Assembly (NCBI RefSeq): GCF_003052295.1
Contig: NZ_QBLC01000004.1
Coordinates: 124,001-188,000, forward strand
Source: Trichococcus paludicola
Lineage (GTDB): Bacteria > Bacillota > Bacilli > Lactobacillales > Aerococcaceae
DNA length: 64,000 nt
Direction of reading: 5' to 3'
Position numbers and translations under genes: made by a program. Shown piece by piece: positions 46,077 to 55,410 of the stretch. The stretch's first letter is position 1, and each line of letters opens with the position of its first letter. The notes beneath the pieces are model-generated. The model saw only the letters and a list, made by a program, of their open reading frames with translations, searched no databases and had not been told where the DNA came from.

Positions 46077-46625
46077 TTAATTGATGATTTCAGCTCCCAA
46101 AGAACCGGCAAAATGCCGCAATGCCCATTCGTGTCCGATTGGATCGAAACTTGCGACAGCTTTCTCATGGATGACAATTTTGTATCCGAGATTGTACGCA
46201 TCCACAGCTGTATGCAGGATGCAGATGTCAGTACAGACACCCGTCAGATGGATTTCGGTAATGCCGCGTTCCCTGAGACGGATGTCCAAATCCGTAACGC
46301 TGAATGCGGAATAGTGGCGCTTGTCGATCCAATGAACGGTTCGGCTCTCTTTATGCGCATCATAAAGTGCTGCCAAAGACCCATACAGTGTCCTTCCATC
46401 GGTTCCCACAAGATTATGCGGGGGGAAAAGATTATTCTCAGGATGGTAAACGTCCTCTAGATCATGACAATCAATAGCAAAAACGACAAAATCACCGTTC
46501 TCGATAAAGGCCTGCGTGATTGCAACCAACTCCGATTCGATGAGCTGGCCATCCGCTCCAGTCGTCAAGGCCCCGTCTGTCGCAACAAAATCATTCGTAT
46601 AATCGATCGACAACAATGCTCGCAT
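46077..46625 (-). CDS. isochorismatase-fold cysteine hydrolase, nicotinamidase-like
   Basis: 182 residues. The catalytic triad of the family is readable as Asp8 (LLSIDYTNDF), Lys102 (IDKRHYSAF) and Cys131 (TGVCTDICILHTA). A metal site like that of nicotinamidase is suggested by Asp52, His54 and His70. It is therefore probably PncA, which turns nicotinamide into nicotinate for NAD salvage, but related hydrolases share all these residues. It begins 11 bases after the mtnN stop, in the same operon. Confidence 0.82.
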   Translation of the reverse strand: MRALLSIDYTNDFVATDGALTTGADGQLIESELVAITQAFIENGDFVVFAIDCHDLEDVYHPENNLFPPHNLVGTDGRTLYGSLAALYDAHKESRTVHWIDKRHYSAFSVTDLDIRLRERGITEIHLTGVCTDICILHTAVDAYNLGYKIVIHEKAVASFDPIGHEWALRHFAGSLGAEIIN

Positions 46626-46636
46626 GAACGTCTCCC

Positions 46637-47329
46637 CTATTCTTCGCTATTTTTCAGTAATTCGATGACCATTTCCGCGGATTTCTTTCCGGCTTCGACG
46701 ATGAACTCGTCGAACGTCAGCGCCGCACCCTCGCTCGCTCCGTCCGAAATGGCACGGATGATCGCGAAGGGTGTGCCCAATACATAGCAAGCCTGGGCAA
46801 TTGATGCGCCCTCCATTTCGGTCGCATAGGCGTCAGGGAAATGTTCCTTGATGCGGTTTGTGCCGCTTTCGGAAGCGATAAAAGAATCGCTGGAAACAAT
46901 CGTCCCTTGCACGGCATGCAAACCGACTTTTTCAGCTGCCCGCGTAATCTTTTCGACGATTTTTTTATCAGCTGTATAATAATGGGGCATCTGAGGCACT
47001 TGTCCCACAGAATAACCGAATGCCGTAGCATCCACATCATGATAAGCAACTTTATCCGCTACAACGACGTCCCCCACATGCAAGTCTGTGTTTAATCCTC
47101 CAGCCGAACCGGTATTGATGACGAAATCGGGACGATAACGATCAATGATGAAGGCGGTCGCTATGGCTGAGTTGACTTTACCGATGCCTGACTGCACCAA
47201 TACTACATCCTGATTTTCGATCTTGCCTCGTGTAAAGGCGAGATGAAAATGTACTTCCTCTATCTTTTCAGTCATATTTTCCAACAAAATACGGTTTTCT
47301 TCTTCCATTGCTCCAATAATTCCGATCAT
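46637..47329 (-). CDS. mtnN: 5'-methylthioadenosine/S-adenosylhomocysteine nucleosidase
   Basis: 230 residues, standard length. It cleaves MTA and SAH, clearing by-products of methylation and polyamine synthesis and feeding LuxS. Marks are MIGIIGAMEEENRILLE, INTGSAGGLNTDLHVGDVV (core NTGSAGGL), the catalytic glutamate in EMEGASIAQACY and the aspartate in IRAISDGA. In the order nudix - tail-anchored protein - mtnN - nicotinamidase all genes run the same way with short gaps. Confidence 0.96.
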   Translation of the reverse strand: MIGIIGAMEEENRILLENMTEKIEEVHFHLAFTRGKIENQDVVLVQSGIGKVNSAIATAFIIDRYRPDFVINTGSAGGLNTDLHVGDVVVADKVAYHDVDATAFGYSVGQVPQMPHYYTADKKIVEKITRAAEKVGLHAVQGTIVSSDSFIASESGTNRIKEHFPDAYATEMEGASIAQACYVLGTPFAIIRAISDGASEGAALTFDEFIVEAGKKSAEMVIELLKNSEE

Positions 47330-47362
47330 GAGTGTTTCCTTCCTTGTAGCTGCATTGTTAGA

Positions 47363-47770
47363 TCATAAGACGAAGGCTATCACAAAAACCAAGATGATCA
47401 ACAAGATGACAATCAGGATGGCTTTGTTCAGATAGTTGTCCAGTTTTCTGCCTCTTTCTTTGTCCGTCAGACGCTGCACCTTAGTTGAAGCTGCAGGTTT
47501 GTCTGCTTTTCGGAACAGCTTCGCCTTTGGCTTGGCAGTCTTAGCTTTATTACCGTTCTCCGACCTTTTCTTTTCGGTTGGAACACTGCTATTCTCTCCC
47601 GCAGAAACAGTTTGCTGCTTATTGTTCTTTTCCGTTGCCGGAGCGGAACGCTCTGTATCTTTTACCCGCGGAGCGACTTTCTTTTCATCTGTCCCCGGTT
47701 TTGTTGTTTGGTCCCTTTTGTACTGACGATAGCGTTCCCGGGTGATCAACGGTTTTTTTGGTTCTGACAT
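47363..47770 (-). CDS. tail-anchored protein of unknown function
   Basis: 135 residues, unrecognised. The N-terminus KKPLITRERYRQYKRDQ is basic and possibly helical. The middle (about 20-105) is low-complexity, rich in Lys, Thr, Pro, Ser and Asn, and surely disordered. The last 22 residues are one hydrophobic helix (AILIVILLIILVFVIAFVL), so the protein would hang from the inner face of the membrane by its tail. It lies two bases from the nudix stop and 33 before mtnN. Similar genes seem usual at this place in related lactic acid bacteria, but I give that from memory. Confidence 0.6.
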   Translation of the reverse strand: MSEPKKPLITRERYRQYKRDQTTKPGTDEKKVAPRVKDTERSAPATEKNNKQQTVSAGENSSVPTEKKRSENGNKAKTAKPKAKLFRKADKPAASTKVQRLTDKERGRKLDNYLNKAILIVILLIILVFVIAFVL

Positions 47771-47771
47771 A

Positions 47772-48332
47772 CTATCCCTCTATTCTTTCACGCAAAAGAC
47801 GCATCTCCCAGTACAGCATGGCATAGATTGTTTTCGAATCGCAGATTTCTCCGGACTCCTGCAAGACTTTCGCTTCGTCGTATGTCAATTCCAAGATCTC
47901 AATGAATTCATCCTCATCCATCGGCAAAGAATTATCGACTTTCGTCAAGCCTTCCGCCAGATAGATTGTGATCCGCTCATCCAAATAAGCCGGTGTCGGA
48001 TAAAAAACCGTCAATTCGGACCATTTTTCCGCACGATAATCCGTTTCTTCCTCTAGCTCACGGATCGCTGCCAGCAAAGGTTCAGCATCGGATGTCTCCA
48101 ATTTACCTGCCGGGATTTCGACAACGGTCCGATCCAATGGTTTGCGGAACTGTCTGACCATGACCATTTTCCCGTCGGAAGTGAAGGGTATCATCGCTAC
48201 AGCGCCCGGATGCCTGATCATCTCTCTGACTGAAGTTTTTCCGTTCGGCAACAATACTTCTTCCCTCACCAAATGCAACAAGACACCGTCAAATATTCTT
48301 TCACTTTTCAATGTTTTTTCTTCAAATTCCAT
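47772..48332 (-). CDS. NUDIX hydrolase, ADP-ribose pyrophosphatase type
   Basis: 186 residues. The N-terminal domain (MEFEEKTLKSERIFDGVLLHLV, core SERIFDGVLLHLV) and MVRQFRKPLDRTVVEIPAGKLE are those of ADP-ribose pyrophosphatases. The Nudix box reads GKLETSD-x8-RELEEETD: the metal-binding REL-EEE core is intact, but the first Glu is Asp and the closing Gly is Asp. It likely splits ADP-ribose or similar. The ATG at 48332 has GGGAGG upstream. First gene of the mtnN operon. Confidence 0.9.
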   Translation of the reverse strand: MEFEEKTLKSERIFDGVLLHLVREEVLLPNGKTSVREMIRHPGAVAMIPFTSDGKMVMVRQFRKPLDRTVVEIPAGKLETSDAEPLLAAIRELEEETDYRAEKWSELTVFYPTPAYLDERITIYLAEGLTKVDNSLPMDEDEFIEILELTYDEAKVLQESGEICDSKTIYAMLYWEMRLLRERIEG

Positions 48333-48477
48333 TTTATTTTCCTCCCAATCTACTATCCGAATCATGTATTATCATAACCTATCTTTTCCGCTATTTACAA
48401 GAGCCGCGAGAGATTCAGCGCAAATGGGTGTTGACGTTGAAAATCATCCTTTCGGCCGATAGGTGCTTAATAGGCTT

Positions 48478-48499
48478 TTATGCTAAAATAATAGCATAA
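48478..48499. promoter_or_regulatory. palindrome before the xpaC-telA operon
   Basis: TTATGCTA-N6-TAGCATAA, a perfect inverted repeat 45 bases before the xpaC start, overlapping a TAAAAT -10-like sequence. It could be an operator or a leader hairpin. Confidence 0.4.
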
Positions 48500-48543
48500 G
48501 CACAGACGAAGTGAACAGCACGTTATTAAAGGAGGAAAAATTT

Positions 48544-49263
48544 ATGTGGAGCAACATCAAGGATATATTGAAATATACGTTTTCCAGCGTAATTTGCCTG
48601 ATTGCATTAGTGATATTCTTTTTCATCTTCGAATTCGATTTCTGGACTTCAATCGGGATGACCATCGGCTTGGGCATCTTTCTATATTACGTCCAAAACG
48701 GCGGAAGCATGCAATGGTCACGGAAGACCAAGAAACAAAGAGGCGCACTGGGAAAAGTGAGCACCGAAAAAGAAGCCTTCTACCATTCAAAAGGGATGAC
48801 CAAGGAACAGATTGCCTATTTCCGCAACACGATGGATCAAGCCAAAAATACGATCCAAGACATCGAATCGAATCTGCAGCAGCGATCAAAATTAAAAGCT
48901 ATCGCGGCACGCAACGATACGGTGGACATACTGAAGGATTTCTTCAAAAATATTGTCAATCAGCCTAACCGACTGCACGAAGTCGATAAATTCCTATACA
49001 CCAATCTCCCCAACCTGAAAGAGCTGACAGAAAAATATATCGCAATCGATGGCCACGTTTCCAAGACGAAAGAGACCTACACAGCCTTGGATAACTGCTC
49101 CAAAACAATCGATGATATGTGTCGTCTGATTGCTGAAGATTACGTGCGCTTCATGTCCAATGATATCGAAGATATGGATATCGAGTTGGAACTTGCCAAG
49201 CAAGTTTTGAAAAGGGATAATGAAGGAAAAGGCAGCGAAAATGCTTTGGACGAAGAGATATAG
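48544..49263 (+). CDS. xpaC: XpaC-like membrane protein
   Basis: 239 residues of the 5-bromo-4-chloroindolyl phosphate hydrolysis (XpaC) family. Two membrane helices stand near the N-terminus (about 12-30 and 33-48, with [16 protein letters not shown]). The remaining cytoplasmic part is helical with coiled-coil character, and the C-terminus is acidic. XpaC genes commonly precede telA, as here (11 bases between). Despite the name, no enzyme activity is proven for the family. ATG with AAAGGAGG upstream. Confidence 0.85.
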   Translation: MWSNIKDILKYTFSSVICLIALVIFFFIFEFDFWTSIGMTIGLGIFLYYVQNGGSMQWSRKTKKQRGALGKVSTEKEAFYHSKGMTKEQIAYFRNTMDQAKNTIQDIESNLQQRSKLKAIAARNDTVDILKDFFKNIVNQPNRLHEVDKFLYTNLPNLKELTEKYIAIDGHVSKTKETYTALDNCSKTIDDMCRLIAEDYVRFMSNDIEDMDIELELAKQVLKRDNEGKGSENALDEEI

Positions 49264-49274
49264 GGGGAATACTG

Positions 49275-50498
49275 ATGGACCAATTTGATGCTACCGGACT
49301 AAACAAACAAACAGACAGCAAGGATGTCAATCAAGAATTGGACGATTTGCTGGCCAATCCTTTTTCAGATCCATTTGCGCAACCAATAGCGGTTGCCGAC
49401 AAAACTACGGTTGCGGCCGAGGTGATCAACCCGGACCGGCTGATCGACCGGTTGCCGGAAGAAAGACAAAAACAAGCGATGGCATTAGCCGGCCAAATCG
49501 ATGAGAACAATATGCAAGCCATAATCAGCTATGGCGCTGCGGCTCAAAAGCAATTGGGGGAATTCTCGCATTCGATGCTGGACCATGTGCAGAACCAGGA
49601 CACTGGTGAAATCGGCGATTCCTTGAACGACCTGATGTACAGGCTCAACGAAGCCAAACCGGAAGACCTGCGGGCCGAGGACAACAATGTCTTCCGCAAA
49701 ATCTTCGGCAAGGTAAAGCAGTCCGCCTATGAAATGACGGCAAAATACCAGAAGATAGGCGCCCAAATCGACAAAATCGCAATCAAACTGGATAAAGAAA
49801 AGAATGGCCTGCTGAACGACAACGTTACGCTGGAACAGCTTTACCAAAAAAACAAAGATTATTTTGAGGCCCTAAACATCTACATCGCGGCCGGTGAAGT
49901 GAAAATGGAGGACCTCCAGAAAAAAGCGATCCCGAAAGCGATCCAGACTGCGGAGGTTTCTCAAAGTCAAATGGATGTGCAGATCGTCAACGATTTGAAA
50001 CAATTCCTTGACCGTCTCGAAAAACGGACCCATGACTTGCGCTTGACCAGACAGATGACGATCCAACAAGCGCCACAGATCCGTTTGATCCAAAATACAA
50101 ACCAGGCATTGGCGGAAAAAATCCAGTCCTCAATCCACACTGCCATTCCCTTATGGAAAAACCAAGTGGCCATCGCCCTTACCCTTCTGCGCCAAAAAGA
50201 TGCAGTAACGGCTCAAAGGCAGGTATCTCAGACCACGAATGATCTGATGCGCAAGAACTCCGAAATGTTGAAAATATCAGCCATCGAAACCGCTAAAGAA
50301 AATGAACGGGGTGTGATCGATATCGAAACGCTCAAACAGACACAGCAGGATTTGATCGAAACCTTGGAAGAGACGCTGAAGATCCAGCAAGAAGGCCGAA
50401 TCAAACGCAGAGAAGCCGAAAAGGAACTATCGCTGATGGAGAACGATCTCAAAGTCAAACTGTTGAATATCCACCAACAGGAACAACAAATCAACTAA
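49275..50498 (+). CDS. telA: TelA-family toxic anion resistance protein
   Basis: 407 residues, soluble and almost wholly helical. Family marks are [28 protein letters not shown] (core [16 protein letters not shown]) and the central [17 protein letters not shown]. Members were linked to tellurite and to cell-envelope-active agents; mechanism unknown. The first about 35 residues are acidic and include NPFSDPF repeats. The ATG follows GGGGGAA, 11 bases behind xpaC, so both are one operon. Confidence 0.9.
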   Translation: MDQFDATGLNKQTDSKDVNQELDDLLANPFSDPFAQPIAVADKTTVAAEVINPDRLIDRLPEERQKQAMALAGQIDENNMQAIISYGAAAQKQLGEFSHSMLDHVQNQDTGEIGDSLNDLMYRLNEAKPEDLRAEDNNVFRKIFGKVKQSAYEMTAKYQKIGAQIDKIAIKLDKEKNGLLNDNVTLEQLYQKNKDYFEALNIYIAAGEVKMEDLQKKAIPKAIQTAEVSQSQMDVQIVNDLKQFLDRLEKRTHDLRLTRQMTIQQAPQIRLIQNTNQALAEKIQSSIHTAIPLWKNQVAIALTLLRQKDAVTAQRQVSQTTNDLMRKNSEMLKISAIETAKENERGVIDIETLKQTQQDLIETLEETLKIQQEGRIKRREAEKELSLMENDLKVKLLNIHQQEQQIN

Positions 50499-50506
50499 TA
50501 TTACAG

Positions 50507-50540
50507 GGCTGTCTCGAAAATTGAGGCGGCCTTTGATTTT
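50507..50540 (+). terminator. terminator after telA
   Basis: GGCTGTCTC/GAGGCGGCC stem (two wobble pairs) followed by TTTGATTTT. Confidence 0.65.
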
Positions 50541-50646
50541 CTCCTTAATGCAACCTCGTATGGTGGAACTTCCCCTTTTTCGAAATCAAATTTAACAAAC
50601 TATTCCTTCTATTTTCAGAAACCCTCTCATCTCGAGGGCATATTAT

Positions 50647-50674
50647 TTGTAATGTGACTCATTTTATATATAAT
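50647..50674 (+). promoter_or_regulatory. promoter of the GlsB-type gene
   Basis: TTGTAA, 16-base spacer, TATAAT. The start of transcription falls at the left edge of the palindrome at 50680-50703. Confidence 0.65.
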
Positions 50675-50679
50675 AAGAG

Positions 50680-50703
50680 TATAGTTAATTGGAAATAACT
50701 ATA
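50680..50703. promoter_or_regulatory. palindrome at the transcription start of the GlsB-type gene
   Basis: TATAGTTA-N8-TAACTATA, perfect 8-base arms beginning about six bases after the -10. Suits a repressor operator or a 5' UTR hairpin. Confidence 0.45.
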
Positions 50704-50742
50704 TTGTTACCGCACTTGTAATTAGAAAGAGGAGGAAAAAAA

Positions 50743-50994
50743 ATGGGCTTAATTTGGTCTTTAATTGTTGGTGGTATCCTAGGCGCTTTAGCAGGATCGT
50801 TCATGGGTAAAGATATTCCAGGCGGCATTATCGGAAATATCATTGCTGGTTTCATCGGTTCATGGTTAGGAACAACTTTATTTGGAGCATGGGGTCCTGA
50901 AATCGGAGGATTCTACATCGTTCCTGCATTAGTCGGAGCAGTCATCCTGATTTTCATCGTATCCTTCGTTATGAGAAGCACGAGAAGAAAGTAA
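50743..50994 (+). CDS. GlsB/YeaQ/YmgE-type stress membrane protein
   Basis: 83 residues, three membrane helices, glycine-rich. The pattern MGLIWSLIVGGILGALAGSFMG (core GGILGALAGSFMG) and GGIIGNIIAGFIGSWLG is that of the transglycosylase-associated (YeaQ/GlsB) family. In Enterococcus, GlsB is made under stress next to Gls24 proteins; no gls24 gene is nearby here. AGGAGGAAA precedes the ATG. Monocistronic, with a strong terminator behind. Confidence 0.9.
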   Translation: MGLIWSLIVGGILGALAGSFMGKDIPGGIIGNIIAGFIGSWLGTTLFGAWGPEIGGFYIVPALVGAVILIFIVSFVMRSTRRK

Positions 50995-51040
50995 CCTCTC
51001 CCTAGCGAGCATACGCAGACTGATGTCTGTTATCTGATAA

Positions 51041-51092
51041 AAGCGTTGTTTTGCGATCCTGAAAAGGATTGTCGAAACAACGCTTTTTTTTG
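51041..51092 (+). terminator. terminator after the GlsB-type gene
   Basis: AAGCGTTGTTT/AAACAACGCTT stem with an inner hairpin and eight T residues. Confidence 0.85.
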
Positions 51093-51101
51093 CATGTGAA
51101 A

Positions 51102-51137
51102 AGCGCACCGGGAGTAATAAAACACCCGATACGCTTT
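51102..51137 (-). terminator. possible terminator after cold-shock gene copy 2
   Basis: AAAGCG/CGCTTT arms and inner CGGGTG/CACCGG-like pairing, followed by TTTTC on the minus strand; imperfect. Confidence 0.4.
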
Positions 51138-51165
51138 GAATTCGCTAATGTTAAAAAGAATACGA

Positions 51166-51366
51166 TTATAATTTTACAACGTTAGCTGCTTGAGGACCAC
51201 GGTTGCCATCAACGATTTCGAATTCAACATCTTGGCCTTCTTCTAAAGATTTGAAACCTTCGCCTTGGATAGCTGAGAAATGCACGAATACATCGTCTTT
51301 TCCGTCAACTTCGATAAAACCAAAACCTTTTTCGCCATTAAACCATTTTACTTTGCCTTGTTCCAT
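51166..51366 (-). CDS. cold-shock protein, CspA family (copy 2)
   Basis: 66 residues with RNP1 KGFGFIE and RNP2 VFVHFSAI, ending [13 protein letters not shown]. It differs from copy 1 mainly in the loop after RNP1 (VDGKDD against RESGDD). ATG with TTGGAGG upstream. The 5' UTR is about 75 bases and begins inside a perfect palindrome at the promoter. Codon use suggests high expression. Confidence 0.96.
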   Translation of the reverse strand: MEQGKVKWFNGEKGFGFIEVDGKDDVFVHFSAIQGEGFKSLEEGQDVEFEIVDGNRGPQAANVVKL

Positions 51367-51425
51367 AATCGTGTAATACCTCCAAAATTTTCATTGGTAA
51401 AATGCTAATACAAATATTTACTATC

Positions 51426-51448
51426 ATATTAGTACAAGTTACTAATAT
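51426..51448. promoter_or_regulatory. palindrome at the start of the cold-shock copy 2 transcript
   Basis: ATATTAGTA-N5-TACTAATAT, perfect 9-base arms, directly after the -10 of the promoter at 51450-51478. Likely an operator or a leader hairpin. Confidence 0.5.
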
Positions 51449-51449
51449 A

Positions 51450-51478
51450 ATTATAACGAATATCTTACGCGATTTCAA
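51450..51478 (-). promoter_or_regulatory. promoter of cold-shock gene copy 2
   Basis: Minus strand TTGAAA, 17-base spacer, TATAAT. Confidence 0.75.
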
Positions 51479-51555
51479 GAGAAAGTTATGCGCTTTCTTT
51501 GGAAAATGAATCAACCGTGGACAAAAGCTGCTCCTTCGGCCTAAAATCAACAGAA

Positions 51556-51595
51556 GCACACAAGAATGACGTCAAATGACGTCCGCTTGCGTGCT
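51556..51595 (-). terminator. terminator after ileS
   Basis: GCACACAAG/CTTGCGTGC arms around the inner palindrome GACGTCAAATGACGTC. The T-run on the minus strand is poor. Confidence 0.5.
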
Positions 51596-51647
51596 CTTTA
51601 CTTATTGTTTGCATAATTTCAATGTTTTTTTTTCAAGCTGAGGTAGT

Positions 51648-54428
51648 TTATGCTTCTTCCTGCACGAGCGCTTCTGGAAATTCAGATCTCACAATATCTG
51701 CACAGCGTTCGCATAAGGATGTTGCATCCTCGATTGTTCCGACCTCTTCTTTGATGGCACGGCATCTTTCGCAGGTTTCCCCCTGTGCATGCTCCACAAG
51801 AATGGCAAGATTATCGAACGGCATCGCTTCAGCTGGAGCAGCTGCCAATTCTTTGATGTCAAGCTGTGAAACGATGAATAATTGTTCCAGGTTCGCATCA
51901 AGAGACGCGAACAATGCTTTTGTATCTTCATCAACAAACAAGGTCAGATGCGCTTCAAAAGATTTTCCGATCGTCTTTTCATTACGCGCTACTTCCAATG
52001 CTTTCAATGCAGCATCGCGGATATCCATGAATTTCTCCCATTGGCCTAAAATCGCTGCTTGGTCTTCACGGACGCTGCTTTCCGGCAATTCAGCCAGTTG
52101 GGCATATTGTTCCTCTTCCTTCAGGAAACTCCAAATTTCTTCGGTTGTGTGCGGGATGATCGGCGTCAAAAGTTTTGCCAACTTAACCAATACTTCGTAA
52201 AATACGGTCTGCATGGCGCGTCTTTCTAGATTATCCTCTTTTTCGATATAAACGACATCTTTCGCAAAATCAAGATAGAATGCCGATAAATCAACTGTAC
52301 AGAAGTTCATGATCGTTTGGTAGATGGTCGAGAACTCATATTCTTTGTAGGCTGTCACACATGTTTCAACTACTTGATCTAAGCGCGCCATCATGTATTG
52401 ATCGACACTGCGCAGATCAGCATAAGCCACTGAATGTTCTTTTGGTTGGAAATCTTCCGTATTTCCGATCAGGAAACGCATGGTGTTGCGGATTTTGCGG
52501 TACGTTTCGGAAACCTGTTTCAGGATTTCGTCGCTGATTCTGACATCGGATTCGTAGTCGACACTGGATACCCAGAGACGGACGATGTCTGCGCCCATAT
52601 TTTTGACGACTTTTTCCGGCAGGACAGTATTACCCAATGATTTGCTCATTTTGCGGCCTTCCCCATCCAAAACAAAACCTTGGGAAAGGACTGTTTTGTA
52701 AGGTGCTACTCCGTTGATCGCAACGCTAGTCGTAATGCTTGAATTGAACCAACCACGGTATTGATCGGAGCCTTCCAAGTACATATCAGCAGGGAATGTC
52801 AAATCTTCCCTTGCGCGTAGCACAGCTTCATGTGAGGAGCCGGAATCGAACCAAACGTCCATGATGTCCATTTCCTTCGTAAATGTGCCGTTCGGGCTGC
52901 CTGGGTGCGTGAACCCTTCAGGAAGCAAGTCTTTCGCTTCTCTTTCGAACCAGACGTTCGATCCGAATTCACCGATCAATGTCGCAGCGTGGTCGATTGT
53001 TTCCGGCGTGATGACAGGTTCTCCATTTTCCGCATAGAAGATTGGCAACGGAACGCCCCAAACGCGTTGACGGGAAATGACCCAATCCCCACGATCGCGG
53101 ATCATGTTGAACAAGCGGACTTTGCCGGATGGATGCAGCCACTCAACATTTTCGATTTCGTCAAGGATGTCCTGACGGAATTTGTCGATGGATGCGAACC
53201 ATTGTGGCGTTGCGCGGTAGATGACTGGTTTCTTTGTGCGCCAGTCATGCGGATAGCTGTGGACGAAGAAGTCCAGTTTCAGCAATGCGCCTTTTTCAGC
53301 CAACAATTCGGTGATCAGCTTATTGGCTTTGTCGTAGAACACGCCTTCGAAACCTGGCGCTTCAGCCGTATAGCAACCTTTGTTGTCGACCGGTGATAAT
53401 ACTTCCAGACCATATTTTTTGCTGACAATGTAGTCATCCTCACCGTGTCCTGGAGCGGTATGGACCAACCCGGTACCTGCTTCAAGCGTTACGTGCTCCC
53501 CTACCATGATCAATGATTCGCGATCATAGAACGGATGCTGGACTGTCATGTACTCCAACTCCGAGCCTTTCAGTTCCTTCAGGATTTCCACCGATTCCCA
53601 TCCGATGGCTTCCTTGACTGTGCCCAGCAATTCTTTTGCGACCACAAATTTTCTTCCGTCAGCGGAAACAACCACATATTCGAAATCAGCATTAGCGGAG
53701 ATGCCTAAATTTGCCGGTAAAGTCCACGGCGTAGTTGTCCAGATGACGAATGCAGTATCGTTATCCAACAAGCCTTTGCCGTCTTTGACCTGGAAAGCCA
53801 CATAGATGGAAGCAGACTTCACATCTTTGTACTCGATTTCGGCTTCCGCCAGCGAAGACTCGCTTGAAGGCGACCAGTAGATCGGCTTCAGGCCTTTATA
53901 GATGTAGCCTTTTTCAGCCATTTTTCCGAACACACGGATTTCGGCTTCTTCATATTTCGGCAACAAAGTCACGTATGGATTTTCCCAGTCGCCTGCGATA
54001 CCCAAACGTTTGAAGACGGTTCGTTGCCCGTCGATTTGATTCCAAGCATAATCTTCACACAATTTACGGAAATCGGCCAAGCTCATCGCTTTGCGGTTCA
54101 CGCCTGTATTCGTTAAGGCTTGTTCAATCGGCAGACCATGCGTATCCCAACCCGGGACAAATGGCGAGCGGAAGCCGGACATGGATTTTGAGCGGACGAT
54201 GATGTCCTTGCTGATTTTGTTCAAGGCGTGGCCCATGTGGACAGCACCGTTGGCATATGGCGGGCCATCGTGAAGGACAAATGTCGGTTTATGCGCATTT
54301 TTTTCTTGTCGTTTTGCATAAATATCTTTTTCTTCCCAATCCTTTTGCCATTCCAGTTCACGGACAGGCAGGTTGGCTTTCATAGGGAAAGACGTTTTCC
54401 CCAGGTGCAGCGTTTCTTTCATTTTCAT
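51648..54428 (-). CDS. ileS: isoleucyl-tRNA synthetase
   Basis: 926 residues, class Ia. HIGH motif [16 protein letters not shown] (about 57-72), editing-domain [20 protein letters not shown] motif [10 protein letters not shown], and a C-terminal zinc site made of CERC and LCERC pairs (about 885-915), as in the bacterial type 1 enzyme, which is sensitive to mupirocin. I took the ATG at 54428 ([20 protein letters not shown]; first codons), which has AAGGGAG upstream; another ATG two codons on is possible. It follows divIVA and is under an Ile T-box. Confidence 0.97.
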   Translation of the reverse strand: MKMKETLHLGKTSFPMKANLPVRELEWQKDWEEKDIYAKRQEKNAHKPTFVLHDGPPYANGAVHMGHALNKISKDIIVRSKSMSGFRSPFVPGWDTHGLPIEQALTNTGVNRKAMSLADFRKLCEDYAWNQIDGQRTVFKRLGIAGDWENPYVTLLPKYEEAEIRVFGKMAEKGYIYKGLKPIYWSPSSESSLAEAEIEYKDVKSASIYVAFQVKDGKGLLDNDTAFVIWTTTPWTLPANLGISANADFEYVVVSADGRKFVVAKELLGTVKEAIGWESVEILKELKGSELEYMTVQHPFYDRESLIMVGEHVTLEAGTGLVHTAPGHGEDDYIVSKKYGLEVLSPVDNKGCYTAEAPGFEGVFYDKANKLITELLAEKGALLKLDFFVHSYPHDWRTKKPVIYRATPQWFASIDKFRQDILDEIENVEWLHPSGKVRLFNMIRDRGDWVISRQRVWGVPLPIFYAENGEPVITPETIDHAATLIGEFGSNVWFEREAKDLLPEGFTHPGSPNGTFTKEMDIMDVWFDSGSSHEAVLRAREDLTFPADMYLEGSDQYRGWFNSSITTSVAINGVAPYKTVLSQGFVLDGEGRKMSKSLGNTVLPEKVVKNMGADIVRLWVSSVDYESDVRISDEILKQVSETYRKIRNTMRFLIGNTEDFQPKEHSVAYADLRSVDQYMMARLDQVVETCVTAYKEYEFSTIYQTIMNFCTVDLSAFYLDFAKDVVYIEKEDNLERRAMQTVFYEVLVKLAKLLTPIIPHTTEEIWSFLKEEEQYAQLAELPESSVREDQAAILGQWEKFMDIRDAALKALEVARNEKTIGKSFEAHLTLFVDEDTKALFASLDANLEQLFIVSQLDIKELAAAPAEAMPFDNLAILVEHAQGETCERCRAIKEEVGTIEDATSLCERCADIVRSEFPEALVQEEA

Positions 54429-54461
54429 TGTCGGAAGCTCCCTTATCATTAATTTTTTCTA

Positions 54462-54710
54462 CAAAAAAAGACCCGTCTCCAAAAGGGACGAAGTCTTCGT
54501 GGTACCACCCAAATTTAAAGCGACAACGGCCGGAACAGGCTGTCATGCTTCCTCATTCAAACCGTTAACGCTGTTCAGGCGACCTTTTTTACTTGTGTTT
54601 GTTCAAAAAGATTCTCATGGAGGATCCTTAAAATAGAGGGACTTATTGGCCTTTCACCATTTGCCAATTCGCTGGAAGTTTCTTTTTTTCGGGTGTTCCA
54701 TTCTTCAATA
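54462..54710 (-). promoter_or_regulatory. T-box leader of ileS (Ile)
   Basis: Minus strand has the core GGTGGTACCACG (about 54499-54511) and a terminator GGGACGAAG-type stem with seven T residues at 54463-54470. Stem I has ATTGGC/GCCAAT around GGTG; the lower stem ATGGA/TCCAT carries ATC (Ile) one base above it. The codon fits the downstream gene. Confidence 0.88.
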
Positions 54711-54715
54711 CATAG

Positions 54716-54744
54716 ATTTTACTTGTTTTCTTCTGGAATTTCAA
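54716..54744 (-). promoter_or_regulatory. ileS promoter inside the end of divIVA
   Basis: Minus strand TTGAAA, 17-base spacer, TAAAAT. The TAA of the -10 is the divIVA stop codon, so the promoter lies in the last codons of that gene. Confidence 0.6.
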
Positions 54745-55381
54745 TAGCCTCTACTGCAGCTTCCTCAAGTTTCTCTTCAGCTCTGGCTTCTTCGGCCAAT
54801 CTTCCGCCGATTTCGAATTCGGCAGCATCTTCCGAATTGGCGACCAATTCGTCGATGATGCGTGTGCGATTGGATAATACTTCATTCAAGGTAGGGGTTG
54901 AAACTTGCCCTTCCGGTGAAGCATTCAACAAGTTGTTCCATTCATCATTCATGATGAGGTTCAATTGCGACTCAACCAAAAGTTGCAGTTTCTGTTTGAA
55001 GTTGCGGCTTTCCTTGCGGACTCCGTCAGTTTCTTCATTGATTTTTGTCGCTTTTCCAGCTGCTTCATGCAACAAGCGATCCGCACTCTTTTCGGCTTCG
55101 AACAAAATAATCTCGGCTTCTTTGCGCGAATTTTCTTTCAGTCTGTCGGCAGCATCCTGCGCCACTACGATAGACTTGTTCAAAGCATCCTGCAAGTTGC
55201 TGAAATACTGAAGTTTTTCTTCGGCAAATTTCAGTTGCTTTTGCAGATCTTTATTTTGTTTGATGACTTCTTCAAATTCTTTTGTGACAGTATCCAAAAA
55301 GTCATTGACTTGTTCTTTATCGTACCCTTTTATTTTGACAGGGAATTCCTTGTGTTGAATATCTAATGGAGTCAAGCTCAT
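54719..55381 (-). CDS. divIVA: cell-division protein DivIVA
   Basis: 220 residues. The N-terminal membrane-binding domain MSLTPLDIQHKEFPVKIKGYDKEQVNDFLD (core TPLDIQHKEF, YDKEQVNDFLD) is followed by a coiled-coil (about 30-150) and an acidic tail (LAEEARAEEKLEEAAVEAIEIPEE in part). DivIVA senses curved membrane at poles and septum and recruits partners. The start MSLTPLD is the family's; the frame extends 21 codons upstream into ylmH without a site. Last gene of the division cluster before ileS, as usual in Firmicutes. Confidence 0.95.
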   Translation of the reverse strand: MSLTPLDIQHKEFPVKIKGYDKEQVNDFLDTVTKEFEEVIKQNKDLQKQLKFAEEKLQYFSNLQDALNKSIVVAQDAADRLKENSRKEAEIILFEAEKSADRLLHEAAGKATKINEETDGVRKESRNFKQKLQLLVESQLNLIMNDEWNNLLNASPEGQVSTPTLNEVLSNRTRIIDELVANSEDAAEFEIGGRLAEEARAEEKLEEAAVEAIEIPEENK

Positions 55382-55410
55382 CTTATACACACCTTTCGTT
55401 CTTGTCATTC

